Positions 1 to 8,241 of a stretch of 18,338 nucleotides of DNA are shown here, piece after piece (within the stretch, counting starts at the first letter, position 1; each line of letters begins with the position of its first letter). This DNA is from Roseiarcus sp050013915 (GTDB lineage: Bacteria; Pseudomonadota; Alphaproteobacteria; Rhizobiales; Beijerinckiaceae). Under the pieces are notes generated by a model. The model was given only the letters and a program-made list of their open reading frames with translations, ran no database searches and was not told where the DNA came from. The stretch covers positions 1-18,338 of the forward strand of contig JBEKEI010000096.1 in NCBI GenBank assembly GCA_050013915.1. The letters are read 5' to 3'. The translations under genes and the position numbers were made by a program.

Positions 1-855
1 CATCCCGTCGTCGAGGCAGCGCTGCGCGCGCGCGGCGAGGCCTTCGTCGCCAATGACGCCGACCTCTCCGGCGAAATCGCGCACGGCGGCCGCATCGCGC
101 TGATCACCGGCCCCAACATGGCAGGCAAGTCGACCTATCTGCGCCAGAACGCGCTGATCGTCGCGCTCGCCCAGATGGGGGCCTTCGTGCCGGCGCGGCG
201 CGCGCATATTGGCGTCGTCGACCGTCTGTTCTCGCGCGTCGGCGCGGCCGACGACCTCGCGCGCGGCCGCTCGACCTTCATGGTCGAAATGGTCGAGACC
301 GCGACGATCCTCAACCAGGCGAGCCTGCGCTCACTGGTGATCCTCGACGAGATCGGCCGCGGCACGGCGACCTTCGACGGCCTGTCGATCGCCTTCGCGA
401 CGATCGAGCACCTCAACGCAGTCAACCGCTCGCGCACGCTGTTCGCGACCCATTTTCACGAGCTGACGCGGCTGTCGCGCACCCTGCCGCGGCTGTTCAA
501 CCTGATGATGCGGGTCACCGAATGGAACCATTCGCTGGTGTTCCTGCACGAGGTGGCGCCGGGTTCGGCCGACCGCTCCTACGGCATCCAGGTCGCCCGG
601 CTCGCCGGCCTGCCGCAGGGCGTGATCGATCGCGCCAGGACGATCCTCGCCGAACTCGAGGCGACCAACCGGGCGGGCGCGGCGCTGCGCAGCATCGACG
701 AACTGCCGTTGTTCGCGCTCGCGGCCAAGCCGCCGCCGCGCAAGGACGAATTGCGCGAGGCGCTCGCCGCGATCGATCCCGACGAGCTGTCGCCGCGCGA
801 GGCGCAGGCGGCGCTCTACGCCCTGAAGAAGCTCGCGACGGAGAGGCCGGCATGA
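1..855 (+). CDS. mutS: DNA mismatch repair protein MutS, C-terminal part (5' end outside window)
   Basis: MutS recognises base mismatches and small loops and starts methyl-independent or MutL-directed repair. The frame is open from base 1, so only the last 284 residues are visible, covering the ATPase domain and the tail. Visible residues 37-45 read GPNMAGKST (Walker A), about 112-122 read LVILDEIGRGT (Walker B with the catalytic Asp-Glu pair), and ATHFHEL near 149 is the conserved His switch region. The tail carries ELPLF, which fits the sliding-clamp binding motif of this family. It is followed by a short helix-turn-helix segment (SPREAQAALYALKKL) typical of the MutS tetramerisation end. 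The stop codon overlaps the next gene's start by four bases (ATGA at 852-855), so the exporter gene is probably translationally coupled. Nothing looks broken in the visible part. Confidence 0.97.
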   Translation, partial: HPVVEAALRARGEAFVANDADLSGEIAHGGRIALITGPNMAGKSTYLRQNALIVALAQMGAFVPARRAHIGVVDRLFSRVGAADDLARGRSTFMVEMVETATILNQASLRSLVILDEIGRGTATFDGLSIAFATIEHLNAVNRSRTLFATHFHELTRLSRTLPRLFNLMMRVTEWNHSLVFLHEVAPGSADRSYGIQVARLAGLPQGVIDRARTILAELEATNRAGAALRSIDELPLFALAAKPPPRKDELREALAAIDPDELSPREAQAALYALKKLATERPA

Positions 856-1490
856 TTGTAGAGAAACTCTATCTGGCGACGGCGGCGGCCGCCTTTCTCT
901 ATGTTGTCTCGCCCGGCCCGGCCTTCCTCGCCTTGTTCACCCTCGCCGCATCGAAAGGGCGCGCAGCGGGCGCCTGGTTCATCGGCGGCCATCTCGTCGG
1001 CGACGTCTCCTGGAGCGCGCTCGCCTTCGCAGCGATCGTCGGCGTCAGCCGGATCGGGCCGCTGCTGTTCGAGCTGCTCGGCGCCGGCTGCGGCCTCTAT
1101 CTGATCCATCTCGGCGTCAAGGCGGTGACGACGCGCAAGGGAGCCGCGCCGCAGACCGTCGGCGCCCACCGCCCTCTGCTCGCCGGCATGGCGTTCGGGC
1201 TGACCAATCCGAAGGCCTATCCGGTCGCCGCCGCGATGTTCACCGCGATTGCCGCACCCTTCGCGGGCGAGCTGACCTTCGCCGACGCCCCGCGGCTGAT
1301 GCTCGCCGCCTTCGCCGGCTTCCTGGTCGCCGACATGGCGCTGATCTTCGCCGCCGGCCTGCCCGCGGTGCGGCGCTTCTTCCTGCGCCACGGTGTGGCG
1401 GTGACGCGCGTCGTCGGCATGCTGTTCATTGCGTTCGGCGCGAAATCGCTGTTCGACGCGGGGAGTGGCGCGTGGCGGCGGGCGGGGTGA
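852..1490 (+). CDS. LysE/RhtB family amino-acid exporter
   Basis: This is a predicted inner-membrane exporter of 212 residues, the usual length of the LysE/RhtB family, whose members efflux amino acids such as lysine, threonine or homoserine lactone. The protein is almost wholly hydrophobic, with five to six membrane segments. It has the family signature SPGPAFL at residues 20-26 near the end of the first helix and GLTNPKA around residue 116 before a later helix. The ATG at 852 was chosen because it overlaps the mutS stop as ATGA and starts directly before the first membrane segment. The open frame extends further upstream only as an out-of-frame reading of mutS. The substrate cannot be told from sequence. 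Pairing with mutS may simply reflect read-through transcription. Confidence 0.9.
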   Translation: MIVEKLYLATAAAAFLYVVSPGPAFLALFTLAASKGRAAGAWFIGGHLVGDVSWSALAFAAIVGVSRIGPLLFELLGAGCGLYLIHLGVKAVTTRKGAAPQTVGAHRPLLAGMAFGLTNPKAYPVAAAMFTAIAAPFAGELTFADAPRLMLAAFAGFLVADMALIFAAGLPAVRRFFLRHGVAVTRVVGMLFIAFGAKSLFDAGSGAWRRAG

Positions 1491-1554
1491 GCCCGGCCCA
1501 CACTTGCCTCGCCAAAGCCGCCCGCTATGCTGGGTCGGAAGGGAGACGTCCGCC

Positions 1555-2979
1555 GTGGATGAATCGCATGGATCGTCTCGCCGCCGCGACGGGCCGCGTG
1601 CCCCGCAGGCGGTCGAGGCGCTTAACCAAGCGCTCGCCGCGCGCTTCGGCAACCGGCTCGTCACCTCGCAGGCGGTGCGCATCCAGCACGGCCATACGCT
1701 GACCTGGCTCGCCAATGCGCCGCCCGACGCGGTCGTCTTCGTCGAGAGCACGCAGGACGTCGTCGACGCCGTGCGACTCTGCGCCGCCCATGACGCGCCG
1801 ATCATTCCGTTCGGGGCCGGCACCTCGCTCGAGGGACATGTCAACGCGCCGTTCGGCGGCGTCTCGATCGACACCACGCGGATGGACCGCATCCTCGCCG
1901 TCCACGCCGAGGATCTCGACTGCGTCGTCGAGCCGGGCGTGCGGCGCAAGGCGCTCAACGATTATCTGCGCGACAGCGGGCTGTTCTTCCCCATCGATCC
2001 CGGCGCCGACGCCTCGCTCGGCGGCATGGCGGCGACGCGCGCGTCGGGCACCAATGCGGTGCGCTACGGCACCATGAAGGACAATGTGCTGTCGCTCACC
2101 GTGGTCACCGCCGAAGGCTCGATCGTCCGGACGGCGAGCCGGGCGAAGAAATCCTCAGCCGGCTATGATCTCACCCGCCTGTTCGTCGGCTCCGAGGGCA
2201 CGCTCGGCGTCATCACCGAGATCACGCTGAAGCTGCACGGGATCCCAGAGGAGATCGCCGCCGGCCACTGCCCGTTCGGCGACGTCCGCGGGGCCTGCGG
2301 CGCGACGATCGCGACGATCCAGTCCGGCCTGCCGGTCGCGCGCATCGAGCTGCTCGACGCGCTTCAGGTCAAGGCGTGCAACGGCTATTCGAAGCTCGGC
2401 CTGCCGGAGACGCCGATGCTGTTCGTCGAGTTCCACGGCACGCCGGCCGGCGTCGCCGAGCAGTCGCAGCGCTTCGGCGAGATCGCCGCCGAGTTCGGTG
2501 GCGGCCCGTTCGTCTGGGCGACGCGGCCGGAGGAACGCAGCCGGCTCTGGCAGGCGCGCCACGACGTCTACTGGGCGTCGATGACCCTGCGCCCAGGCGC
2601 CCGGCCGTTCGCGACCGACGTCTGCGTGCCGATCTCGCGGCTCGCCGATTGCGTGGAGGAAACCCTGCGCGACGTCGCCGAGGCTGGGCTGACGGCGCCG
2701 ATCGTCGGCCATGTCGGCGACGGCAATTTCCACGTCAGCCCGCTCGTCGACATCGACGATCCCGCCGACGTCGCCCGGGCGGAGGCGTTTTCGTCGCGCC
2801 TCGTGCACCGGGCGCTGGCGATGGACGGCACCTGCACTGGCGAACATGGCGTAGGCCAGAAGAAGATCGGCTACCTCGAGGAGGAGCATCCCGCTGCGAC
2901 CCTCGACCTGATGCGCCGGATCAAACGGGCCTTCGATCCCAACAACCTGCTCAATCCCGGCAAGATCCTCAGTCAATGA
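1555..2979 (+). CDS. FAD-binding oxidase, D-lactate dehydrogenase (cytochrome) / GlcD-like
   Basis: This is a flavoprotein of the vanillyl-alcohol oxidase fold that oxidises a D-2-hydroxy acid (D-lactate, glycolate or similar) and passes electrons to the respiratory chain. The PCMH-type FAD-binding domain spans roughly residues 55-230, with GAGTSLEGHVN at 87-97 and the DPGADASLGGM segment from 148, followed by ASGTNAVRYGTM. The C-terminal FAD-oxidase domain has GHVGDGNFH at 385-393 (metal/substrate histidines), CTGEHGVGQKK from 427, and the ending FDPNNLLNPGKI. I chose GTG at 1555 because AAGGGAG lies nine bases upstream (1539-1545) and it gives 474 residues, the normal length. The frame is open further upstream, but that part reads as low-complexity Arg/Gly sequence and overlaps the exporter gene. 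GlcD or a D-2-hydroxyglutarate dehydrogenase are alternatives. The exact substrate is inferred, not seen. Confidence 0.9.
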   Translation: MDESHGSSRRRDGPRAPQAVEALNQALAARFGNRLVTSQAVRIQHGHTLTWLANAPPDAVVFVESTQDVVDAVRLCAAHDAPIIPFGAGTSLEGHVNAPFGGVSIDTTRMDRILAVHAEDLDCVVEPGVRRKALNDYLRDSGLFFPIDPGADASLGGMAATRASGTNAVRYGTMKDNVLSLTVVTAEGSIVRTASRAKKSSAGYDLTRLFVGSEGTLGVITEITLKLHGIPEEIAAGHCPFGDVRGACGATIATIQSGLPVARIELLDALQVKACNGYSKLGLPETPMLFVEFHGTPAGVAEQSQRFGEIAAEFGGGPFVWATRPEERSRLWQARHDVYWASMTLRPGARPFATDVCVPISRLADCVEETLRDVAEAGLTAPIVGHVGDGNFHVSPLVDIDDPADVARAEAFSSRLVHRALAMDGTCTGEHGVGQKKIGYLEEEHPAATLDLMRRIKRAFDPNNLLNPGKILSQ

Positions 2980-3057
2980 GACGCCTTGCCGCCATCCGGT
3001 CGCGCGCCCGCCTCGCTCCGTCACGTTCGCGCCACGAATTGGGATATTGTCGCGCTG

Positions 3058-6000
3058 GTGCAGGCGGCCCCAATCGGAATCGACGGTCAAATCTTGCGTG
3101 CTGGTCTTACTGTTCTCGCCATAATTCTGATCCTGACGCTCACCACGGCGCTGGTCGGACCATACTTCGTTGACTGGGACGGGCAACGCGGCCTGATCGA
3201 GGCGCAGCTCGGTCGCGTTCTTGGCGTTCGCGTGACCGTGCGCGGCGCCATCGATCTGAAGCTGCTGCCGACGCCGTTCATCACCCTGAATCGGGTCGAG
3301 GTCGGAACCCCGCGCGCCGGCGGCGCGATCTTCTCCTGCGGCCGGATCGACCTGTCGCTCGGCATCACCTCGCTCGCTCGCGGCGAGGTCCGATTTACCC
3401 AGGCCGCCTTCGCCCAGCCGACCCTGGACCTCGCGCGCGGCTCGGACGGGCGGATCGCGCTGCCCAGACTCGATCTCGCCGAGCGGTCCGATTCGATCGC
3501 TTTCGACAAGGTCGTGGTTCGCGACGGCCGTCTGAGAATCGCGCAGGCCGGCGGCGCGGCGCCACTGGATATCGGCGGGATCGATCTCGACGCCGAAGCC
3601 GCCTCGTTGCTCGGGCCATTCAGGGGCGCCGGCGTGGCTGCCGGCCCGGAAGGGGTGAAAATCGCGTTCAGCTTTGCGTCCGGCCCGGTCGAAGGCGACG
3701 GCCTGCGCCTCAAGTCGGTGATCAGCGCCGGCCCGGGACTCCCGCACGGCGAATTCGACGGCGCCGTGACCCTCGCCGCGGCGACGCCGACGTCGAGCGC
3801 CGCGGTGCTCGGATATTCCGGCGCGGCTGTCTTCACCGGCGTTGTCAGGGTCGCTGCAGGACACACGCCGTGGCGCGCCGCGGGCGCCTTGAAGGCCAAT
3901 TTCAGCGAGGCCGCGCTGGCCGATCTCGACATCCGGATCGGACCCGAGGATCGTCCGCTGACGGCGACGGGCTCCGCGCGCGCGCAGTTTGGCGCAGCGC
4001 CGCAAATGTCCGTCGTGCTCGCGGCCAAGCAGCTCAATTTCGACGCCGCTTTGCGTCCCGAGGGCGAGGAATCCTCGACGCCGTCGCAGGCCTTCGCCGC
4101 ACTGAACGCCGCCTTGGCGGGCCTGGCGACGGGTAGCGGGCCGCCCGTGGCGCTGTCGCTCGAACTTTCGACGCCGGCGGCGATCCTCGGCGGCGACACC
4201 ATCGCCGACGTCTCCCTCGCCGCAACCGCTGGAATCGGCGCGCCGATCCTCGGCAGGCTGGAGGCGAGTCCGCCCGGTCGCGGCCATATCCTCGCCACGG
4301 GGACCGTCGAGTTCGGTTCGGCCCCGGGCTTTGAGGGCCGTCTGGACGCAAGCGTCGGCGACGCTCGCCGCTTTCGCGACTGGCTCGCGTCGGGCGCGCC
4401 GGATCTCGCGGCGCGTCTGGCCGCCGTCGGCGAGGTGCTGCCCTATCGATCGGCTTCGCTGGTGGGGGACGTCGATCTGTCCGCCGCCGGCTTCGCCGCG
4501 CGAAACCTCAGTCTCGTTCTTGAGCGATCGACATTCACCGGTTCGCTCGCCGCGACGCGGGCCGTCGGCGCCGAGCGCGCGCGGCTATTCATGGATTTGC
4601 GGACCGACTCGCTGGACATCGATTCGCTCCCCAACATTGCGGCGAGCGGCGATCTTGTCAGCGACGTCGATCTCTCGCTGACGCTCGAGGCGCACGCCAT
4701 TCATATCGCGCGCCTGGGCGGGGGGCAGGTCGACAGTGGATCCCTGACCCTCGATCTGACGAAAACTGGCGACGACTTGCGCCTGGACCGATTCTCGATC
4801 GCGGACCTCGGCGGCGCTTCGGTCGAGGCGACCGGCGCGGTCGACGCCAGGACCCGCAGGCTGAGCGCGAAGGTCGATGCCGCGCGGTTGCGCGACTTCG
4901 CCGCCCTCGTGCGACGCATCGCCCCGGGGGCGATGAGCGACTTGCTGGTCGAGCGCTCGGGCTATTTCTCGCCCGCCAAACTTACCATTAGCGCCGTCGG
5001 CCAAGGCAGCGGCGGCGACGCGGCGCCGTTCAACGTGACTGTGGATGGCGCGGTAGGCGTCACGCGGCTCGGGGCAAAACTCGATCGCGCCGCCGGGGGC
5101 GCGCTCAACGCAGCCGTCACGCTCGACGCATCCGATGCCGCACCCCTGCTGCGACAGATGGGATTGCCAGCTCTGTCGCTTGTCGGCAAGGGCGCCAGCC
5201 ATATCGGCGCCTCCGTCCGCGGACGCTGGGGCGAAGACCTCGACGGAGAGTTCTCGGCTTCGCTGGCGGGCTCCGATCTGGCGTGGCGCGGCCGCCTGAC
5301 GCGCAAGCCGTCCGACGATGATGGCGCGCAGCTGCAGGGCGCCGCAACCTTCAAGGCGAGCGATGCGGGGCCGCTGCTGGCCTTACTGGGCGTCGCCCCG
5401 CCCGAAGGGTCGGCGGTGGTTCCGGCCGAAATGTCCGCCGCCGCGACCTGGCGCGCCGGCCGGCTCGACCTCGCGCAATTGCGCGGCGCGGCGGGGCGCG
5501 CGCGCTTTACCGGCGCGCTGACCTATCGCCCGGCGGCGGCGCCGGCGAACGAAACTGCGATCGCCGATCCCGACGTCGCGCTCGCGCAGTCGCTCGCAGG
5601 CGAAGACACGACAGCGGCGACGCCGCAGCTCGAAGGCGCGCTTTTGGTCGACCACTTGTCGCTGGCGGCGCTGACCGGGCTGGCGCTCGGCGCGCCGCAA
5701 CCGGCCAAGGCCGGCGCGACATGGTCGGACGCCAGGTTCGCCGCTGGCCTCGCCGATCCGCCGACCGCTGCGATCAGGCTCCAGATCGCCACGCTCGACA
5801 TCACCGATCGCGTAATCGCGCGCGACGCCGCCGTCCGCCTCAGTCTGGGGCGGGGCGTGTTGAACCTGGACGATGTCTCTATGCGCCTGGCGGGAGGCGC
5901 CGTCGCCGGCCGCGCGACGATTCGGCGCGATGGGCCGAACGCCTCCCTTTCCGGGGAAGTCTCGATCGAGCCGGTCGTGGTCGACCGACCTGACTTCACG

Positions 6001-6879
6001 GGCCGTCTTTCCGGCGCAATGAATTTTGCGACCTCGGGTCAGAGCGCGGCGGCACTCGTCGCCGGGGTCGCCGGAACCGGTCGGATTCGACTCGCTGGCG
6101 CAAGGATTCCTCATCTCGATCAAGACGCACTGGGCCGCATCATCGACCGCGCGCAATCCTCCGACTATCCGATCGATCAGACGAACGTCGCCCACGCGCT
6201 CGATATGGAACTCGACAAGCAATCGCTCGCCCTCGCCGATGCGGAGGCGCCCGCCGCGCTCACGGCGGGGGTCGTCCGCGTCGGCCCGTTCGAGGCGCGC
6301 GACGCATGGGATGACTCGCTGGTGCGCGCGGACTTCGATCTGCGTTCGTTCACGCTCGAGATTCGCGCGGCGCTGACGCAGTTTCGCGCGCCGAAATACT
6401 GGAGCAGCGCCGCGCCGTCGATCAGCGTCGTTGTCAAGGGTTCCGGCGAGGCGTCGGTTCGCGAGATTGATTCCAGCCTCTTTGTCGCGGGTCTGGCGGC
6501 CCAGGCGATCGCCCGGGAAACCGAACGGATCGCGGCGATCGAGTCCGACATACGCGAGCGCGCCTTCTTTAACCGGCGGCTGAAGGCGGACGAGGCGCTG
6601 CGCCGGCGCGAACTCGAACTCGACGCCTTCGCGATGGAGCAGGTGCGGCTGAGGTCCGAGGCGGACCGAAGGCGGGTCGAAGGCGAAGCCTTGCGCGCCG
6701 ATGAGGAAAAACGCGCGGCTCTTGCGCCGCAATCGTCGGATTTGCCGCCGCCCTCGGGATCGCCGGCGGCCGCGGCCGAGCCCGGAGTCCCGCGGGGCGC
6801 CGCGGGCTCTGCGACCGATCCGCCCGCCGCCGCCGCGCCGCAGCGGCGACAGGACCCGACCGCGGGCGGCCTCTATTGA
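3058..6879 (+). CDS. AsmA family protein (large, inner-membrane anchored, periplasmic)
   Basis: This belongs to the AsmA-like group, thought to form long beta-groove proteins that help lipid traffic and outer-membrane assembly. There is one N-terminal membrane anchor at about residues 15-34, then a FVDW motif and the typical opening LLPTPFITLNRVEVG. About 1,100 residues of repeated beta-rich sequence follow, with many segments of the form 'LxLDxxSL...GxA'. From about residue 1150 to 1222 the protein becomes a highly charged Glu/Arg helix (probable coiled coil), ending in a Pro/Ala-rich tail. The start is uncertain. No ATG is near, GTG 3058 gives 1,273 residues, and TTG 3094 (just before the anchor) or TTG 2986 are alternatives with equally weak ribosome-binding sites. 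The stop overlaps the end of the opposing RHH gene by seven bases. Family assignment is firm; function in this organism is inferred. Confidence 0.88.
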   Translation: MQAAPIGIDGQILRAGLTVLAIILILTLTTALVGPYFVDWDGQRGLIEAQLGRVLGVRVTVRGAIDLKLLPTPFITLNRVEVGTPRAGGAIFSCGRIDLSLGITSLARGEVRFTQAAFAQPTLDLARGSDGRIALPRLDLAERSDSIAFDKVVVRDGRLRIAQAGGAAPLDIGGIDLDAEAASLLGPFRGAGVAAGPEGVKIAFSFASGPVEGDGLRLKSVISAGPGLPHGEFDGAVTLAAATPTSSAAVLGYSGAAVFTGVVRVAAGHTPWRAAGALKANFSEAALADLDIRIGPEDRPLTATGSARAQFGAAPQMSVVLAAKQLNFDAALRPEGEESSTPSQAFAALNAALAGLATGSGPPVALSLELSTPAAILGGDTIADVSLAATAGIGAPILGRLEASPPGRGHILATGTVEFGSAPGFEGRLDASVGDARRFRDWLASGAPDLAARLAAVGEVLPYRSASLVGDVDLSAAGFAARNLSLVLERSTFTGSLAATRAVGAERARLFMDLRTDSLDIDSLPNIAASGDLVSDVDLSLTLEAHAIHIARLGGGQVDSGSLTLDLTKTGDDLRLDRFSIADLGGASVEATGAVDARTRRLSAKVDAARLRDFAALVRRIAPGAMSDLLVERSGYFSPAKLTISAVGQGSGGDAAPFNVTVDGAVGVTRLGAKLDRAAGGALNAAVTLDASDAAPLLRQMGLPALSLVGKGASHIGASVRGRWGEDLDGEFSASLAGSDLAWRGRLTRKPSDDDGAQLQGAATFKASDAGPLLALLGVAPPEGSAVVPAEMSAAATWRAGRLDLAQLRGAAGRARFTGALTYRPAAAPANETAIADPDVALAQSLAGEDTTAATPQLEGALLVDHLSLAALTGLALGAPQPAKAGATWSDARFAAGLADPPTAAIRLQIATLDITDRVIARDAAVRLSLGRGVLNLDDVSMRLAGGAVAGRATIRRDGPNASLSGEVSIEPVVVDRPDFTGRLSGAMNFATSGQSAAALVAGVAGTGRIRLAGARIPHLDQDALGRIIDRAQSSDYPIDQTNVAHALDMELDKQSLALADAEAPAALTAGVVRVGPFEARDAWDDSLVRADFDLRSFTLEIRAALTQFRAPKYWSSAAPSISVVVKGSGEASVREIDSSLFVAGLAAQAIARETERIAAIESDIRERAFFNRRLKADEALRRRELELDAFAMEQVRLRSEADRRRVEGEALRADEEKRAALAPQSSDLPPPSGSPAAAAEPGVPRGAAGSATDPPAAAAPQRRQDPTAGGLY

Positions 6880-7121
6880 GTCCGGTTCTCGAACATGAAG
6901 ACCCGGATCGCGGAGGATAGATTGGCGCGGCCGCGGCGCGCGTCGATCTCGGTGACGAGCATGTTGACCGATTGCGCCCGCCGCACTGCCAACGCCTTGA
7001 GCGCGCGCCAGAACGCGTCTTCCAGGGAGATGCTCGTCCGATGTCCGGCGATGACCAGCGACCTTTTGATCACAGCCGCGCCCGCCCCGTCTCGCTCGGA
7101 AGCCGACGACTCAATCGTCAT
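6873..7121 (-). CDS. ribbon-helix-helix domain protein (RHH_4 type)
   Basis: This is a small 82-residue protein whose whole core (about residues 18-79) matches the RHH_4 style of ribbon-helix-helix protein. It has a short beta strand KRSLVIAGHRTSISL, helix DAFWRALKALAVRR, helix SVNMLVTEIDARR, and the ending NLSSAIRVFMFE. Classic RHH proteins bind DNA as dimers through the paired strand, so a regulator role is likely, but no target is known to me. It is the last gene of the sspB operon. Its start lies inside the 3' end of the DUF4169 gene (11-base overlap), which suggests coupled translation. Its stop overlaps the stop of the convergent AsmA gene. The family is seen often beside DUF4169 in Hyphomicrobiales. 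Confidence 0.87.
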   Translation of the reverse strand: MTIESSASERDGAGAAVIKRSLVIAGHRTSISLEDAFWRALKALAVRRAQSVNMLVTEIDARRGRANLSSAIRVFMFENRTQ

Positions 7122-7302
7122 CGTTGGATTCGGCCCGCCTGTGCGCGTCTAGCCGCTTCCGGTCGAGGGTCCGTAGCGCCGCCGCGGTCTCGTGGACGCT
7201 CTTGGGTGTTCCGAAGGCGACACGGTTGGCCGCCGCGACGACCCCGGCCCTTTCCAACCCGCGCCGCTTGCGGGCCTTGCGAAGATTGATGATCTCGCCC
7301 AT
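7111..7302 (-). CDS. DUF4169 family protein
   Basis: This is a 63-residue basic protein starting MGEIINLRKARKRR, the hallmark N-terminus of DUF4169, a short alphaproteobacterial family of unknown function. The middle contains ANRVAFGTPKSVHE, and the C-terminus is a charged helix with an acidic end. The start is ATG at 7302, preceded by a GACGGAAG ribosome-binding stretch. The frame is open well upstream, but that part is an Arg/Pro-rich out-of-frame reading of the sspB linker and is not real. It lies 19 bases after sspB and overlaps the RHH gene, so it is the middle gene of a three-gene operon. No enzyme motif or membrane segment is visible. The basic character would fit nucleic-acid binding, but that is only a guess. 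Confidence 0.87.
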   Translation of the reverse strand: MGEIINLRKARKRRGLERAGVVAAANRVAFGTPKSVHETAAALRTLDRKRLDAHRRAESNDDD

Positions 7303-7321
7303 CGCTTCCGTCCGCGGCTGC

Positions 7322-7909
7322 TCACTTCTTTCGAAACGCGTCGATCGAGACGACCTTGGCCGCTTCGGCCTTTTCGGGCGCCTTCGGCGGGCCGATCGAC
7401 GGCTCCTGCGACTTGACGGGACCCAGAGCCTTGGCCGCGGCGGGCGGCGTCGGACCGCGCTTGGCCGCCGGCTCCGGTTCCCGGGCGGGCTTCGGGGCCG
7501 GCGCCGGGGCCGGGGCCGCGAGAGTGGTCGAGCCGCTGCTCTCGACGACATCCGGCACCATGAACTTGAACCCGAACGTCGGGACGGAAGGATCACTGAA
7601 GCCGGTGATCGCCGCGAACGGGATAGTCAGCCGCTCCGGCTTTCGGGAAAAAGACAGGCTGACTTCGAAACCCTCGCCGTTGACCGCCAGATCCCAGAAT
7701 TCGTGCTGGAGGATGATGGTCATTTCGTCCGCGTATTTCTGGCGCATCGTGGTCGGGATGATGACCCCCGGAGCGTGGGTCTTGAACGAAATGTAGAAAT
7801 GGTGCTCCCCGGGCAGGCCATTGCGGGCGGCGTCGCCGAGCACCTTGCGGACCACGGATCGCAGGGCTTCCTGAACCAGGAGATCGTATCGAATGTGATC
7901 GGTCGGCAT
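7322..7909 (-). CDS. sspB: SspB, ClpXP adaptor protein (alpha-type)
   Basis: SspB binds the ssrA degradation tag added by tmRNA and delivers tagged proteins to the ClpXP protease in the cytoplasm. The protein has 195 residues. The conserved adaptor fold is about residues 1-120, with YDLLVQEALRSVV, HHFYISFKT, LTIPFAAITGFSDPSV and FGFKF. A long Ala/Pro/Lys linker follows (about 128-184). The last ten residues VVSIDAFRKK are the ClpX-binding (XB) tail. Both ends needed for function are therefore present. ATG 7909 was chosen because the conserved fold starts at once, although the ribosome-binding site is poor. It is the first gene of the sspB-DUF4169-RHH operon and sits about 90 bases downstream of ssrA on the same strand, so tag and adaptor are encoded together. 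Confidence 0.95.
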   Translation of the reverse strand: MPTDHIRYDLLVQEALRSVVRKVLGDAARNGLPGEHHFYISFKTHAPGVIIPTTMRQKYADEMTIILQHEFWDLAVNGEGFEVSLSFSRKPERLTIPFAAITGFSDPSVPTFGFKFMVPDVVESSGSTTLAAPAPAPAPKPAREPEPAAKRGPTPPAAAKALGPVKSQEPSIGPPKAPEKAEAAKVVSIDAFRKK

Positions 7910-7938
7910 GATCGGTGTGCGCTCGCGCCTCTCCCAAA

Positions 7939-7967
7939 CATCTACCGGAGTGCGGGGATCGATGCAA
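7939..7967 (-). promoter_or_regulatory. possible sigma-70-type promoter for sspB
   Basis: Reading the minus strand, TTGCAT (7967-7962) is followed after 17 bases by TAGATG (7944-7939), about 30 bases upstream of the sspB start. Each hexamer matches the standard consensus at only about three of six positions, so this is a weak call. Transcription could instead read through from ssrA. Confidence 0.22.
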
Positions 7968-7992
7968 TCGCGCGGTGCACGCGGGCAGGGAT

Positions 7993-8028
7993 AAGGAAAA
8001 GTGGAGGCTTCTGTTGCCAGGCGCCTCC
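7993..8028 (-). terminator. 3' hairpin of ssrA, probable intrinsic terminator
   Basis: On the minus strand the stem GGAGGC (8028-8023) pairs with GCCTCC (8008-8003). The loop contains CTGGCAACAG, and the sequence after the stem is ACTTTTCCTT. A hairpin of this kind is known at the 3' end of alphaproteobacterial tmRNA coding pieces. Here it may serve both as mature RNA structure and as terminator. The U run is interrupted, so some read-through into sspB is possible. Confidence 0.5.
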
Positions 8029-8084
8029 GAGCCCCGCCTAAAGGTGCGAACCCTCAGGACTTGATTTCCAGTACCAGCACCGCA

Positions 8085-8123
8085 TTACGCGGCGAGGGCC
8101 ACCGGGGCATAGTTGTCATTAGC
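8085..8123 (-). other. tmRNA tag reading frame, peptide ANDNYAPVALAA
   Basis: The codons GCT AAT GAC AAC TAT GCC then CCG GTG GCC CTC GCC GCG and TAA encode ANDNYAPVALAA. The upstream context TAGTT matches the TAGTC that precedes the resume codon GCA in the E. coli gene, which places the resume codon at the first GCT. The C-terminal LAA is the signal read by ClpX, and the N-terminal NDNY part is the region that SspB binds in the known system. Confidence 0.95.
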
Positions 8124-8212
8124 AACTATAGGTTTGACCCGATAACGGCGGTATCATGCCGGGCAAAAGAGCACCCTTTACATCCCTCGTCGAACCTATT
8201 TCGCCCCCGCCG

Positions 8213-8241
8213 GAGCCCGCCCGCGTCGGGCAGGTGGGCTC
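8213..8241 (-). other. hairpin in the internal spacer of pre-tmRNA
   Basis: Between the acceptor and coding pieces, GAGCCC (8241-8236) pairs with GGGCTC (8218-8213). Inside it GCCCG pairs with CGGGC (8231-8219). The spacer therefore caps the acceptor stem in the precursor and would be removed during maturation to yield two RNA pieces. Confidence 0.75.

Noticed and set aside
2155..4287. 710-codon open frame on the minus strand across the FAD oxidase and AsmA genes
   Set aside because: It is antisense to two well-supported genes, has Arg/Gly/Asp-rich composition typical of GC-driven shadow frames, and shows no domain.
5383..6732. 449-codon minus-strand frame opposite the AsmA gene
   Set aside because: Arg-rich antisense frame without motifs; high GC suppresses stop codons.
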